A DNA stretch of 15,795 nt from CAZEYI01 sp964422855 (GTDB lineage Bacteria > Patescibacteriota > Gracilibacteria > Absconditabacterales > Absconditicoccaceae), in contig CAYRCS010000023.1 in NCBI GenBank assembly GCA_964422855.1, forward strand, positions 1-15,795. The letters are read 5' to 3'. The notes under the pieces are model-generated. The model made no database searches. It saw only the letters and a list, made by a program, of their open reading frames with translations, and had not been told where the DNA came from. The translations under genes and the position numbers were made by a program. Positions 7,765 to 15,795 of this stretch are shown in pieces (position 1 is the stretch's first letter; every line of letters starts with the position of its first letter).

Positions 7765-9375
7765 ATGAAAAGAAAGCTAGAGATAACAAAACCGACCATA
7801 TATGATCGAAAATATTATAGCAAGTTTGTGCAAGCTCCTTTTGTTATTGCGATAACACTCTGCTTTGTTGTATTTTCACTGTATCAGAGTATCACCGACA
7901 TAGTCTTTGGTAAAAACAAAGTGGATGTCTTTACGCAAGACCTACCACAGATCGCACTATACTTCTACACTATAGATCCACAGTTTTCCAACTTCCTCAT
8001 AGAATTAGACGACATAGTCCAAGCCTATGTCAAAGGAGAAAACATCATGCAAACCAAGAGTGAACAAATCGAAGAGACATGGAACTATATCAGCACCAAC
8101 AAAGAATACATCAAGAGCCTATGATATGACAAATATGATACTCTCTTGGATTTTATAGCAGATGGCTGGAAGTACAAAGATGAGGTATTTGAACTCTTGG
8201 GAAACAAGGAACCGCACAACTATCTTGTCCTCCTCCAATACAGCAACGAAAAAAGACCCAACGGCTGATTCTTTTGATCATTTGCATTTATCACAGTCCA
8301 ACAAGGATTTATCAAAGATCTCAAGATAGTCGATGCCTACTACCCAGACTTCATAGCGTACAAGACGTGGCTCACAGCACCAGATTGGAGCAAGCCATTC
8401 TTACCAGAGCGTAAGATCGGTTTTATCGCAGCTAACAAATTCTGATTTACCGATATAGACGGCAAAAACATCAAAGATCTCTACGAACTCATGTTCAATA
8501 AGACCTTTGACATGAAAAAAGTGAAACAAACAATGAGCCCAGATATGTACAACACACTCTTATACAAAAATATCAAAGGCGTGATATTTATACAGACCGA
8601 TCTCTTAGAGTTTCTTATCCCTGGATTCAAAAAAGAAATTCGAGAACGACAATTTGTCAACGCATCTGTCGATCTAATCAGATGAGAGATCCGTGGTAAC
8701 AAAAAAGAAAAATATATCGATGAAGTAAACGATTATTTCAGACAAAATCAACAAACTATTATCAAAAACCTGATCAACAAATTTCCTGATGTATTGGCAA
8801 ACAATCTCATCCATGTCTACTTATCAAACGCCAGTGAGAAGCTGAATGGATTGCTTCAAAAACGAGAACTTACCAACATATACAATCCACAATTCATCTA
8901 CGCACGAGATACTAACAATTCATTCAATAAGACAGATGAATTTGTACAAAAACAAATCCTCATCATCAACCAAAACAATGACGTCGTGATCGACAGCGCT
9001 ATCGACAAAATAAAAATAGATGCGCTACCGGCATGAGCATATACTATGAAAATAGTCTATACACTCGATGTGCCGAGCAGCTATATAAACTTCATCAAAC
9101 AACAAGAAGAAGCATACAATATAACACTCACCAACAGAGAACGCGGCATTCTTGGACTCGAACCAAATATCTTACCCGAATGATCTCCTGCCAGACGACG
9201 ACAATCTAGATCCACCATCTACTTTCCACCAAACGCCACTATCGTAGATACACAAGGAGATACACTCGAACGCAGATATTTCGAAGCACCATTTGCAAAC
9301 GGCCTCTACTACTTATTGAGAATAAACGAAAACCACACGAGCAAAACGCTCACTATTCAATTTACTATCAAATAA
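7765..9375 (+). CDS. DUF4012 domain protein, membrane-anchored
   Basis: 536-aa protein with a short basic N-terminus, one membrane anchor (FVIAITLCFVVFSLYQSIT, about residues 26-44) and a large domain expected outside the membrane. The block YLVLLQYSNEKRPNGGFFGSFAF followed by TVQQGFIKDLKIVDAYYPD is the DUF4012 hallmark; this family is common in candidate-phyla bacteria and may concern the cell surface or exopolysaccharide, but its function is unproven. Seven TGA codons are read as Gly, two of them in NGGFFGS. ATG 7765 is preferred to upstream TTG starts that would run into the terminator T tract. Ends in TAA. A strong terminator follows 49 bases later. Confidence 0.8.
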
Positions 9376-9423
9376 TACAAATATACGTCCACGCCAAATG
9401 CTGGAAAGATCACTTTGACTAGC

Positions 9424-9469
9424 TAGTCCGTCAGACCAACTCGCGAGCTTGGTCTGACTAGACTTTTTT
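9424..9469 (+). terminator. Intrinsic terminator after the DUF4012 gene
   Basis: Long hairpin: TCAGACCAA (9431-9439) pairs with TTGGTCTGA (9449-9457), with AGTC/GACT pairing further out (one two-base bulge) and self-complementary CTCGCGAG in the loop. Six T follow at 9464-9469. Its left edge overlaps a perfect 12-bp palindrome GACTAGCTAGTC (9417-9428). Confidence 0.85.
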
Positions 9470-9470
9470 C

Positions 9471-9522
9471 GTACGTCGCTGTGAGCGCAGCGAGGAAGTC
9501 CCCTTGGGGGATGTGGCAATGA
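9471..9522. repeat. GC-rich REP-like palindromic element
   Basis: Two adjacent hairpins, CGCTG..CAGCG and TCCCC..GGGGGA, in an otherwise AT-rich setting, ending in GGCAATGAC. Read on the minus strand it starts GTCATTGCCAC and contains TCGCTGCGCTC, the style of dispersed palindromic repeats in many bacterial genomes. Only one copy is visible here, so the repeat status is inferred. Confidence 0.45.
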
Positions 9523-9529
9523 CAAAAAG

Positions 9530-9564
9530 AACAAAAAGAAAGTCACCCTGAATTATAAGGTGAC
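9530..9564 (-). terminator. Intrinsic terminator of the TraD/VirD4-like gene
   Basis: On the minus strand GTCACCTT (9564-9557) pairs with AGGGTGAC (9549-9542), followed by a T-rich tract (TTTCTTTTTG). It lies 46 bases after the stop of the ATPase gene. Confidence 0.75.
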
Positions 9565-9609
9565 CTTGAATAGAAAATTTTATCTCAAAACAAAAGTAAG
9601 AAGACTTAT

Positions 9610-12087
9610 TTATACCCCTACTCTAAAGTAAATTTCCTTATCAACTAACTCTCTCTTTGATCCTCGCTTGAGAGCAGATATTTGTTTGATGATCTCTATC
9701 TTTTCTGGTGTATTAGCAACTGGGATATCATATGGATTCAATGGCTTGAAACTGAATGGCTTAGACTGCTGACTATTGATCGACATCTTCATGATCCCTC
9801 TAAACTGATCCATCGATACTAAGTCTTGTTTGCTAAACTCAGGACTAAATTCATTTTCCAAGAACTCGGCATCAGGTGCACCTACCTTGAGCGCAAAGAT
9901 CGTACCCACGTTACCAAATATTGTCTTGGACAAATCTAGTTCACCCGAAAGACCACCTTGCTTGAGCTGATCGATATATTGGTGAGCTAAAGCCAAACCA
10001 AGTCTATATTTTCTTGCTTCTGACAAAATACTTTCAAAAGATTTGGATACATAGTTCTGGAATTCATCCACATAGAGGAAGAATGGTTTTCTATCTTTCT
10101 CTTCTACTGCAGCTCTCTTGAGAGCAGAGATTTTGATCTGCATCGCTATCATTCTACCAATAAGTTGCGAGTTCATTTCACCAGCCAATCATTTTGATAG
10201 ATTACAAATAATGATCTTATTGTTCTGCATCGCATCATAAAAACTGAACGATGATTTGATCTGTCCGATGATGTTTCTCACATATACTCATGTTGTAAAT
10301 GGAGCAAACTTCGCTTGGATAAATGGAATGATTTCAGACTTTTCTCTGTCACCCATAGATTTGTATGTCTTATTCCATCGAGCGGAGATCACAGGATTTT
10401 TGAGATTTCTAATCTTAGATTCTGCAAAAGCAGGATCAGTAAACAATCTCATGATATCTAGCAAACTACCACCTTCAGGTTGTTCCATAAGCAAGAAACA
10501 TGCATTACGGAAGTAATCCTGTATACGCGGACCAAATATCTCATGTCCATACATACTCACAAACATCTCAATCAAATCATTAGTCACAACATCCATCTCA
10601 TCTTCATTATCTGCATGGAGTGGATTGAATGCAATAGGATATTCGGTATTTGATAGATCAAAGTAGATCAGGTCATCAATTCTTTCCTTGGGAATATGTT
10701 GCAACAATTGCTCAGCTACATCACCGTGCGGATCGATATAACAACACCCATGGCCAGCCTTAATATCTTCTATCATCATCTGATACAACAATGTCGTCTT
10801 ACCAGTACCAGTCTGTCCGATCACATACACGTGCCTAAATCTATCTTTAAATTGCAATCTTACATCTTTCTTGATACCTCCATAGGTATTGGTTCCAATA
10901 ATCATTCCTTCGGTAGGTAAATTATCAGGAGCCGGGACTACTTTATATTTTTGCCAACTGAGACGAGGGTTTTTATTAAACTTAAATGTGGGGAAATGGA
11001 CGATAGATGACAATTCTTTAATATTGAGGATAGCTATTTTTGAATATGATTTACCTATGAGTTTCTTCCAATAGTATTCTAAATCATCTGATATAGTATG
11101 ATCAGAATGAAATACTCTTTGAACAAATTCTTTCGCGAATTCCCTTATACGAGGAGCTACAACAAAACTAATAGAATTCAAACCAGGATAATTGTACTGA
11201 TTAAACAATCTAGCCAGATCATCCATAAGCTTTTCAGCTCTTGTTTTGTCCGGTGATGTTACCAACGCTCTTATCTTTACATGAAACAATTCATCATCCA
11301 ATTTCTTATCAAAATCTCCTAATTGCATCTGTGAAAATTCATGCTTCTGTTCTTTATCATCTTTGCGATCTTTATCTTCACCCTTCATAAACAAGAATCT
11401 CCATAACGAAACATATCGACTATGACTACCTCATTCTTTGATAGATTCTGATTGTTTTCTTAGTTTTTTGAGCCAAGAATCTTCTAGTGGGGAGACTAAT
11501 ATCTGGAGACTAATTTTTTCATCGACATTCACTTTAGAATAAGCACCCAAGAGACTATCCATAGGATCAGCTTCATAGGATTCGTAGGTCTTTATAGGAT
11601 AGACGCTCTCTTTTTTTAAGAAAAATTCTCCTCCTGCCATAAATTTACCAGCTTCAAGCAATTTGGGTTGTGGGATAAGATCAATCACGGCACCGATATA
11701 AAACGAGGAGATCATTTTTTCCACATTTTCGAGATACTCTTGAGGAACCCCAAGGACAAACTTAATCATCTCTTTTTCAACAAACAATTCCATGCTGATA
11801 TAGTTGTTACCAAACAACTTATAGGCAAGATTACCACTAACAATAGCATAAAAATTTTTATACAACTGATTCATCACCTCTATATTTTGCTTCATGGTCT
11901 GTTGTACATGCTCAGCATCACCTTGCACTTCTTTTTCTTTTTTTGGTATCTTGACCTGCAAAAACCTAATTTTATCCGCTTGTTTATATCTATGGTTTTT
12001 TTCTAAATGAGAAAAAATATACTTTCAGAGCATATAAAGCAAAGCCAATACTATCACTATTCATACCAATCATAACACTATCTGCAT
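9610..12087 (-). CDS. TraD/VirD4-like coupling-type ATPase with N-terminal membrane anchor
   Basis: 825-aa protein of the type IV secretion DNA-binding ATPase / HerA-FtsK group, read continuously with TGA = Gly. The N-terminus MQIVLGLVGIVIVLALLYMLG is one membrane helix; a region of about 350 residues unlike known domains follows. The ATPase core has Walker A VIGQTGTGKTTLL, YIDPHGDVAEQLL, the arginine-rich IQDYFRNACFLLME stretch, Walker B FFLYVDEFQNYV and LALAHQYIDQL. Such proteins pump DNA or act as hexameric translocases. Start ATG 12087 is chosen because it gives the anchor; in-frame TAG lies upstream at 12100-12102. Six TGA codons occur, few for its length. No other secretion genes are in the window; this orphan form is often seen in candidate-phyla genomes. 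Its own promoter and terminator suggest a single-gene transcript. Confidence 0.85.
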
Positions 12088-12115
12088 CGATATAGGTATC
12101 TAAATCTACCAAATA

Positions 12116-12143
12116 ATTATATATAAACACACAAATGGAGCAA
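12116..12143 (-). promoter_or_regulatory. Promoter of the TraD/VirD4-like gene
   Basis: Minus strand TTGCTC (12143-12138), 16-base spacer, TATAAT (12121-12116), 28 bases before the start codon. Confidence 0.5.
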
Positions 12144-12200
12144 AGATACAATGCATTTATAGAGCAAAAGCAACCAATTACCGATATTGTGATATTATAG

Positions 12201-12228
12201 TTGACATAAACAATATAATATATAAAAT
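12201..12228 (+). promoter_or_regulatory. Promoter of the HExxH gene
   Basis: Perfect -35 TTGACA (12201-12206), 16-base spacer, -10 TAAAAT (12223-12228). The start codon at 12236 leaves almost no 5' leader, so the mRNA may be leaderless. Confidence 0.6.
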
Positions 12229-12235
12229 AACAAAT

Positions 12236-12871
12236 ATGGACAATCGTTTCCCAGTAGAAAGATGTGAGGATATAATCCAGACTATAAATCAGGATAATTT
12301 TGACATATATCGCTGAGAAATACTAGATATCATAAGCCTTCGAGACCAGACTCCTGTACAAAGAAATTTCACTCACACCAATACAAATAGAGACATCATT
12401 ATACATACAACTACTTGAGACATAAAACTCAGAGATTTTGTAAGAAGTAACTACTCCATAGCACCATTTTATCATCATGATGGCAAAGATTTTTGATATA
12501 GAATACCCATATGAGGCAATCTATGCGGTAAACATATAGAATACCCAAAACAATATACCAACAATTTCGGATTTCGATTGGCAATAGGGCATGAAACAGC
12601 ACATGCAAAAAATCACGTACAAGAAAACAAAAATTACAAATTATTTAGTCATGAAAGTGCAGTGCATACAAACGAAAAAATTGCACGAATAGATGGATAT
12701 CAAATCATAAAAAATATGGAATCAACCTACCAGATAAGCTTACTGCATGAATTCGAAAGTATAGAAACACTATGTACATATACAAACATACACTTACTTA
12801 GCTATATCAAAGGAAACACCATTGATCAGATCAAACAAATACTCCTAGAACCTAAACACTTTGGTCAGTAA
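12236..12871 (+). CDS. Hypothetical protein with HExxH signature, possible zinc metallopeptidase
   Basis: 211 aa, MDNRFPVERCEDII to PKHFGQ, ending in TAA. Four TGA codons are read as Gly (YRGEIL, TTGDIK, DFGYRI, PIGGNL). The centre has AIGHETAHAKNH (H119, E120, H123), the HExxH zinc motif. Twenty-four residues on lies NEKIARIDGYQI with E147, placed like the third ligand of gluzincin-type peptidases (ExxAxxxG). There is no signal peptide or membrane segment. I do not recognise a named family, and HExxH alone occurs by chance, so the enzyme call is tentative. Its 3' end overlaps the convergent queA by 20 bases. Confidence 0.7.
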
Positions 12872-14057
12872 ATTTCTTAATCCACATCCCATCACCAAAA
12901 CTATAGAACATATACTCATGAGACAATACATGATCATAGGCAATTTTTCGTTTATCTCCCATACACGCAGCCACAAGCATGAGCAAACTGCTTTTTGGTA
13001 GATGAAAATTAGTAATTAATTGATCTACTACGCGAAAAGAAAAGCCAGGATAAATAAATATCTTCGTCTGAAAATACAAATACTGTCATTCTAAACGAAA
13101 AACTTGTCATTCCGGACTCGATCCGGAATCTATTATATAGTTTGTGTCAGGTATTCATACAATCAATTCATCCCAAAACATTGCTGTTTCATCCGAAAAA
13201 CACTGCAATAAAGCAGTATTTCAACGCTTCAACGCTTGCCATACATACGGCAAAGATTCCAACAATCTCATCATCGTTGTGCCTACAGCAATGATCGGTC
13301 TTCATTCCTGACGATACTGGACAATACGATCAAACAACGCCACATCTATCATCCCCACTTCTTGGTGGATATCATGTTTTCTAATATCTTCCTGATAGAC
13401 AGGTTTAAATGTTCATAAACCTACATGCAAAGTCGCATATTCCAAGGTATGTCATGCATCAGATAATCCAGACAACAATCTCGGCGTAAAATGCAAAGAC
13501 GCAGTTGGTGCTGCGGCCGAACCCATATACTTGGCAAAACATGTCTGATATCGTTGTTCTTTGTCTTTGGTATAAGTAATATACGGCGGCAATGGCAGTT
13601 GTCCATAGGCTTGCATAAAATCTGAGACAGTCATACCAGAAATCTGGAACAATATCCCCTCTTGAGTAAATGCTACGCTATCCAAGACAACATTTTCATC
13701 CCACACAATACGACTTCCTGGTCTATAATGTTTGCCATCAGCAACCAACGCTTCAAAACGATACTCATCGACAATCTCATACACAAAAATTTCTCACTGT
13801 TCTATAAGAGTCTCAATACCTGTCGACAAAGTAACCTTCTTGTTCAATACAGGGACCCTAGACTGCATCACTTTCGTATCATTAAAAAACAATACCGAAT
13901 TCTTATCCAACAACTGAGACAAATCGACATATTGAGCATCACTAAAATCATCTCCACATACCAAAAGTTTTGCTTCATCAGCAGGATGATGGGGTTCCTG
14001 AGCTATACGATCCTCAGGCAATATATAGTCATAAGAAGTGAGATCAAACAATCACAT
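12852..14057 (-). CDS. queA: QueA, SAM:tRNA ribosyltransferase-isomerase
   Basis: 401-aa enzyme that moves the ribosyl part of SAM onto 7-aminomethyl-7-deazaguanine in tRNA to form epoxyqueuosine. Signatures: FDLTSYDYILPEDRIAQEP at the N-terminus, LFFNDTKVMQSRV, GHTLEYATLHVGLGTFKPV, IIAVGTTMMRLLES, IFIYPGFSFRVVDQLITNFHLPKSSLLMLV and the C-terminal YSFGDGMWI. About nine glycines are TGA, including those in GHTLEY and GLGTF. The start ATG (14057-14055) overlaps the tatD stop as TAATG, showing translational coupling. It ends in TAG. It is about 45 residues longer than Escherichia coli QueA; the excess is between LLES and IFIYPG and includes a stretch (about residues 309-326) encoded by a palindromic repeat. 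No other queuosine genes are present. Confidence 0.93.
13084..13132. repeat. Palindromic repeat element inside queA
   Basis: ATTCCGGA, loop CTCGA, TCCGGAAT (13109-13129), preceded by two TGTCATTC sequences at 13084 and 13105. The string resembles a dispersed repeat seen in many bacterial genomes (recalled, not searched). It is translated in frame as part of QueA and falls in a poorly conserved segment of the enzyme. Confidence 0.6.
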
Positions 14058-14866
14058 TACAAAGGTACAGAAAAAACATCTATAAAATTTTTACGAATAG
14101 TATCAGACAACAACGATACATCTTTATGTAATATAGTAGCTACATACTCATATATCAAACCAATATTAGCCGGCTCATTGTCCTGTCCTCTCTTCGCTTG
14201 TGGTGTTAGATACGGTGCATCAGTTTCTAGTAAGATACGATCTATAGGACATGCATACAGCGATTGTCTCAAGTTTTCTGCTTTGGGATAAGTAATATTT
14301 CCATCAAATCCAAACCACACATGAGGCAATTCCTTGACCAAGAATTGCAACTCCTCCGGCCCATATCCTCGACAGTGAAAGTATATATTCAGATCTTTGA
14401 AATGTTGTATCACATCCCACGTACTAGCAAAATCATCACGCGAATGGATCACCACAGGCAATCACAATTCTCTAGCAAGTTCACACTGAGTAGTAAAGAG
14501 TTTTTTTTGCTCGTCCAGGCGTTTATCTCCAGGATAGTGAGCATCAATTCAGCATTCTCCTATCGCTATGATATGATCTTTATTCGCGAGACAAAAATCA
14601 CGCAATACTATCATCGCAAGATCAATATCTCCAATTTTCTCAAAACACACTTCACTTGGATGATATCCAGCAGTTGCTTTGACCAAGATATCGGGAAAAT
14701 GAACAAGTGACTGCTGTGCAATATCGACAGCTCTCCTGTTCCATTCCATATCTACTCAGACATTGATAAGTCACTTTCCGCCGACATCCACAAAACGCTG
14801 CACATAGGACTGCCATTGTGGATAAAACCTATCTTCATTGAGATGTGTATGTGCATCAAAGTACAT
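14057..14866 (-). CDS. tatD: TatD-family metal-dependent hydrolase / DNase
   Basis: 269-aa amidohydrolase-fold protein, usually a 3'-5' exonuclease with two metal ions. Metal ligands are visible in order: DAHTHL (H6, H8), AIGECGIDAHY with the bridging Glu (family usually GEIGLD), VVIHSRD, FHCRGYG and LLETDAPYLTP. The length matches the family (about 260 aa). Glycines encoded by TGA include GKGLIN, INVGVD, GECGID and RELGLP. Start ATG 14866 begins MYFDAHTHLNED, the typical TatD beginning. The stop overlaps the queA start, so both genes form an operon driven from the divergent promoter region at 14902-14929. Confidence 0.92.
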
Positions 14867-14891
14867 AGAGAGCTCTGCCAATAAATAGACA

Positions 14892-14927
14892 AACTATATT
14901 GATTATAACTAGCTTTTCAATATAGTT
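14892..14927. repeat. Inverted repeat in the divergent promoter region
   Basis: AACTATATTG (14892-14901) and CAATATAGTT (14918-14927) form a perfect 10-bp inverted repeat with a 16-base centre. It covers the promoter elements of both divergent genes and could be an operator; a stem-loop role is the alternative. Confidence 0.6.
14899..14926 (+). promoter_or_regulatory. Promoter of the small membrane protein gene
   Basis: TTGATT (14899-14904), 16-base spacer, TATAGT (14921-14926); the start codon is at 14948. It lies inside the inverted repeat. Confidence 0.4.
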
Positions 14928-14929
14928 AA
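14902..14929 (-). promoter_or_regulatory. Promoter of the tatD-queA operon
   Basis: Minus strand TTAACT (14929-14924), 16-base spacer, consensus TATAAT (14907-14902), 35 bases before the tatD start. Confidence 0.5.
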
Positions 14930-14947
14930 CAGCACAAACCAAAACAC

Positions 14948-15241
14948 ATGAAAACAAGAAAACAATTCTGGAAGTGGTTCATGCGCCCATATGGACCATG
15001 CATGATAGTAGGAACAATAGTACTACTTATCTGCGTAATTTTACTGGCTATAGCTTACTGCGATCCAAATTACAGTAAACTATCGCCAACCCAAAAAGAT
15101 ACCAATGCAAGCGGCTGGGCAGCTTTATATGCATTTGGTTTGATACTAATATTGTTGGGTCTTCCCACCACCCCATCCAAAAAATGATGATACATATATC
15201 GTCAAAGGATGGGCTTTTTTTTATACGAGAAAACCATATAG
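14948..15241 (+). CDS. Small two-helix membrane protein, hypothetical
   Basis: 97 aa when TGA is read as Gly, ending in TAG at 15239. The N-terminus MKTRKQFWKWFMRPYG is basic; TM1 is about CMIVGTIVLLICVILLAIAYC (18-38) and TM2 about AALYAFGLILILLGL (58-72). With the standard code it would stop at 15185 after KK; in code 25 it continues GGYIYRQRMGFFLYEKTI through a terminator hairpin. Family unknown. No ribosome site is seen. It is divergent from tatD and 31 bases before rseP. Confidence 0.7.
15172..15222 (+). terminator. Intrinsic terminator overlapping the end of the preceding gene
   Basis: CCCATCC (15172-15178) pairs with GGATGGG (15207-15213), and TGATGAT (15185-15191) pairs with ATCGTCA (15198-15204) further in; eight T follow at 15215-15222. 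The two tandem TGA codons of the preceding gene are in the inner stem. Confidence 0.8.
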
Positions 15242-15272
15242 ACAGACTACTATTTTATATAGAACCATATAC

Positions 15273-15795
15273 ATGCTGGGCATCATCATCGGTATAGCGA
15301 TATTTATGTTTCTCGTAGTCATCCACGAACTCGGTCACTTCACAGCTGCCAAGCTCAGCGGTGTCAAAGTATTGGAATTTGGCGTAGGTATACCACCCAA
15401 GCTCAAAAAACTCCGACAAGATAAATCAGGTACAGAGTATACACTGAACCGAATCCCCTTAGGCTGATTTGTTAGACTCAAAGGAGAGAATCCCAACGAT
15501 CCATCGTTCCTCGCTCCAGATAGTTTCATCACCGCACATATTGTAAAAAAAATTATCATCCTCATAGCAGGAGTAACCGTGAATGCAGTATTTGCATATC
15601 TCGCATTTGTCTATCTATTTGCTAGTGGAACCAGACCGCTCATCGTCATACCAGAAAATATGTCCAATTTCGACAATACCAGCTTCTTTATAAACAGCAC
15701 GGATAGATTGCAAACGCTCTGATTGCTGAGTGGAGATACTAGCGCTTTACCTGTCCAGATAGACACCGTATTCCCCGAATCATTGGCAGCCACTA
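15273..15795 (+). CDS. rseP: RseP-like site-2 metalloprotease, 5' part
   Basis: The first 174 residues of an intramembrane zinc protease (M50 family) that cleaves membrane-bound regulators and remnant signal peptides. The first membrane segment carries VVIHELGHFTAAKLSGV with the HExxH motif (H18, E19, H22), followed by FGVGIPPKL and RIPLGGFVRLKGE, all standard for RseP/MmpA. A second hydrophobic segment (HIVKKIIILIAGVTVNAVFAYLAFVYLF) contains the GxxxN element. TGA encodes the second Gly of PLGG and the Gly of TLGLLSG. The gene runs out of the window, so the PDZ part and the C-terminal DG motif cannot be seen. Confidence 0.93.

Noticed and set aside
9313..9546. 77-aa minus-strand frame over the DUF4012 end and terminator region
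   Set aside because: It runs through the terminator and the palindromic element; the composition is not protein-like.
13662..14291. 209-aa open frame on the plus strand
   Set aside because: It is antisense to the well-supported queA and tatD genes and shows no family motif.
1..15795. CRISPR array or rRNA genes
   Set aside because: No regularly spaced repeats and no rRNA-like conserved stretches were seen.

Overview
The window comes from a bacterium that reads UGA as glycine (translation table 25). With the standard code almost every gene looks shattered by in-frame TGA. With TGA = Gly the fragments join into full-length proteins, and the TGA codons fall on invariant glycines: Walker A of the SNF2 helicase, the Gly-rich loop of FtsW, PLGG of RseP and the NGGFFGS motif of a DUF4012 protein. 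Every complete gene ends in TAA or TAG. With the AT-rich sequence, DUF4012 and an orphan coupling-type ATPase, this points to Absconditabacteria (SR1) or Gracilibacteria (BD1-5). I cannot tell which of the two.

Left part, all on the minus strand (1-5312). A SAM-I riboswitch with a terminator platform leads into a 94-aa unknown protein, a DUF3293 protein and an SNF2-family helicase that leaves the window on the left and carries an assembly gap. Upstream lies a rolling-circle plasmid Rep gene of the Rep_1 type. Next comes a Zn/Cd cation diffusion facilitator flanked by two paralogous small unknown proteins. This half looks accessory: plasmid remnant, possible defence helicase, metal efflux.

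Middle, plus strand (5299-9375): ftsW, a 295-aa unknown protein, tRNA-Arg(UCG), a 73-aa unknown protein with its own promoter and terminator, and a membrane-anchored DUF4012 protein. A strong terminator and a GC-rich palindromic element follow.

Right part: on the minus strand a membrane-anchored TraD/VirD4-like ATPase (9610-12087), divergent from a plus-strand gene with an HExxH signature (12236-12871). That gene ends convergently, overlapping queA by 20 bp. queA and tatD (minus) are translationally coupled. QueA carries an in-frame insertion derived from a palindromic repeat. A divergent promoter region containing an inverted repeat separates tatD from a small membrane protein whose last codons lie inside its own terminator. 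The window ends in the start of a site-2 protease (rseP).
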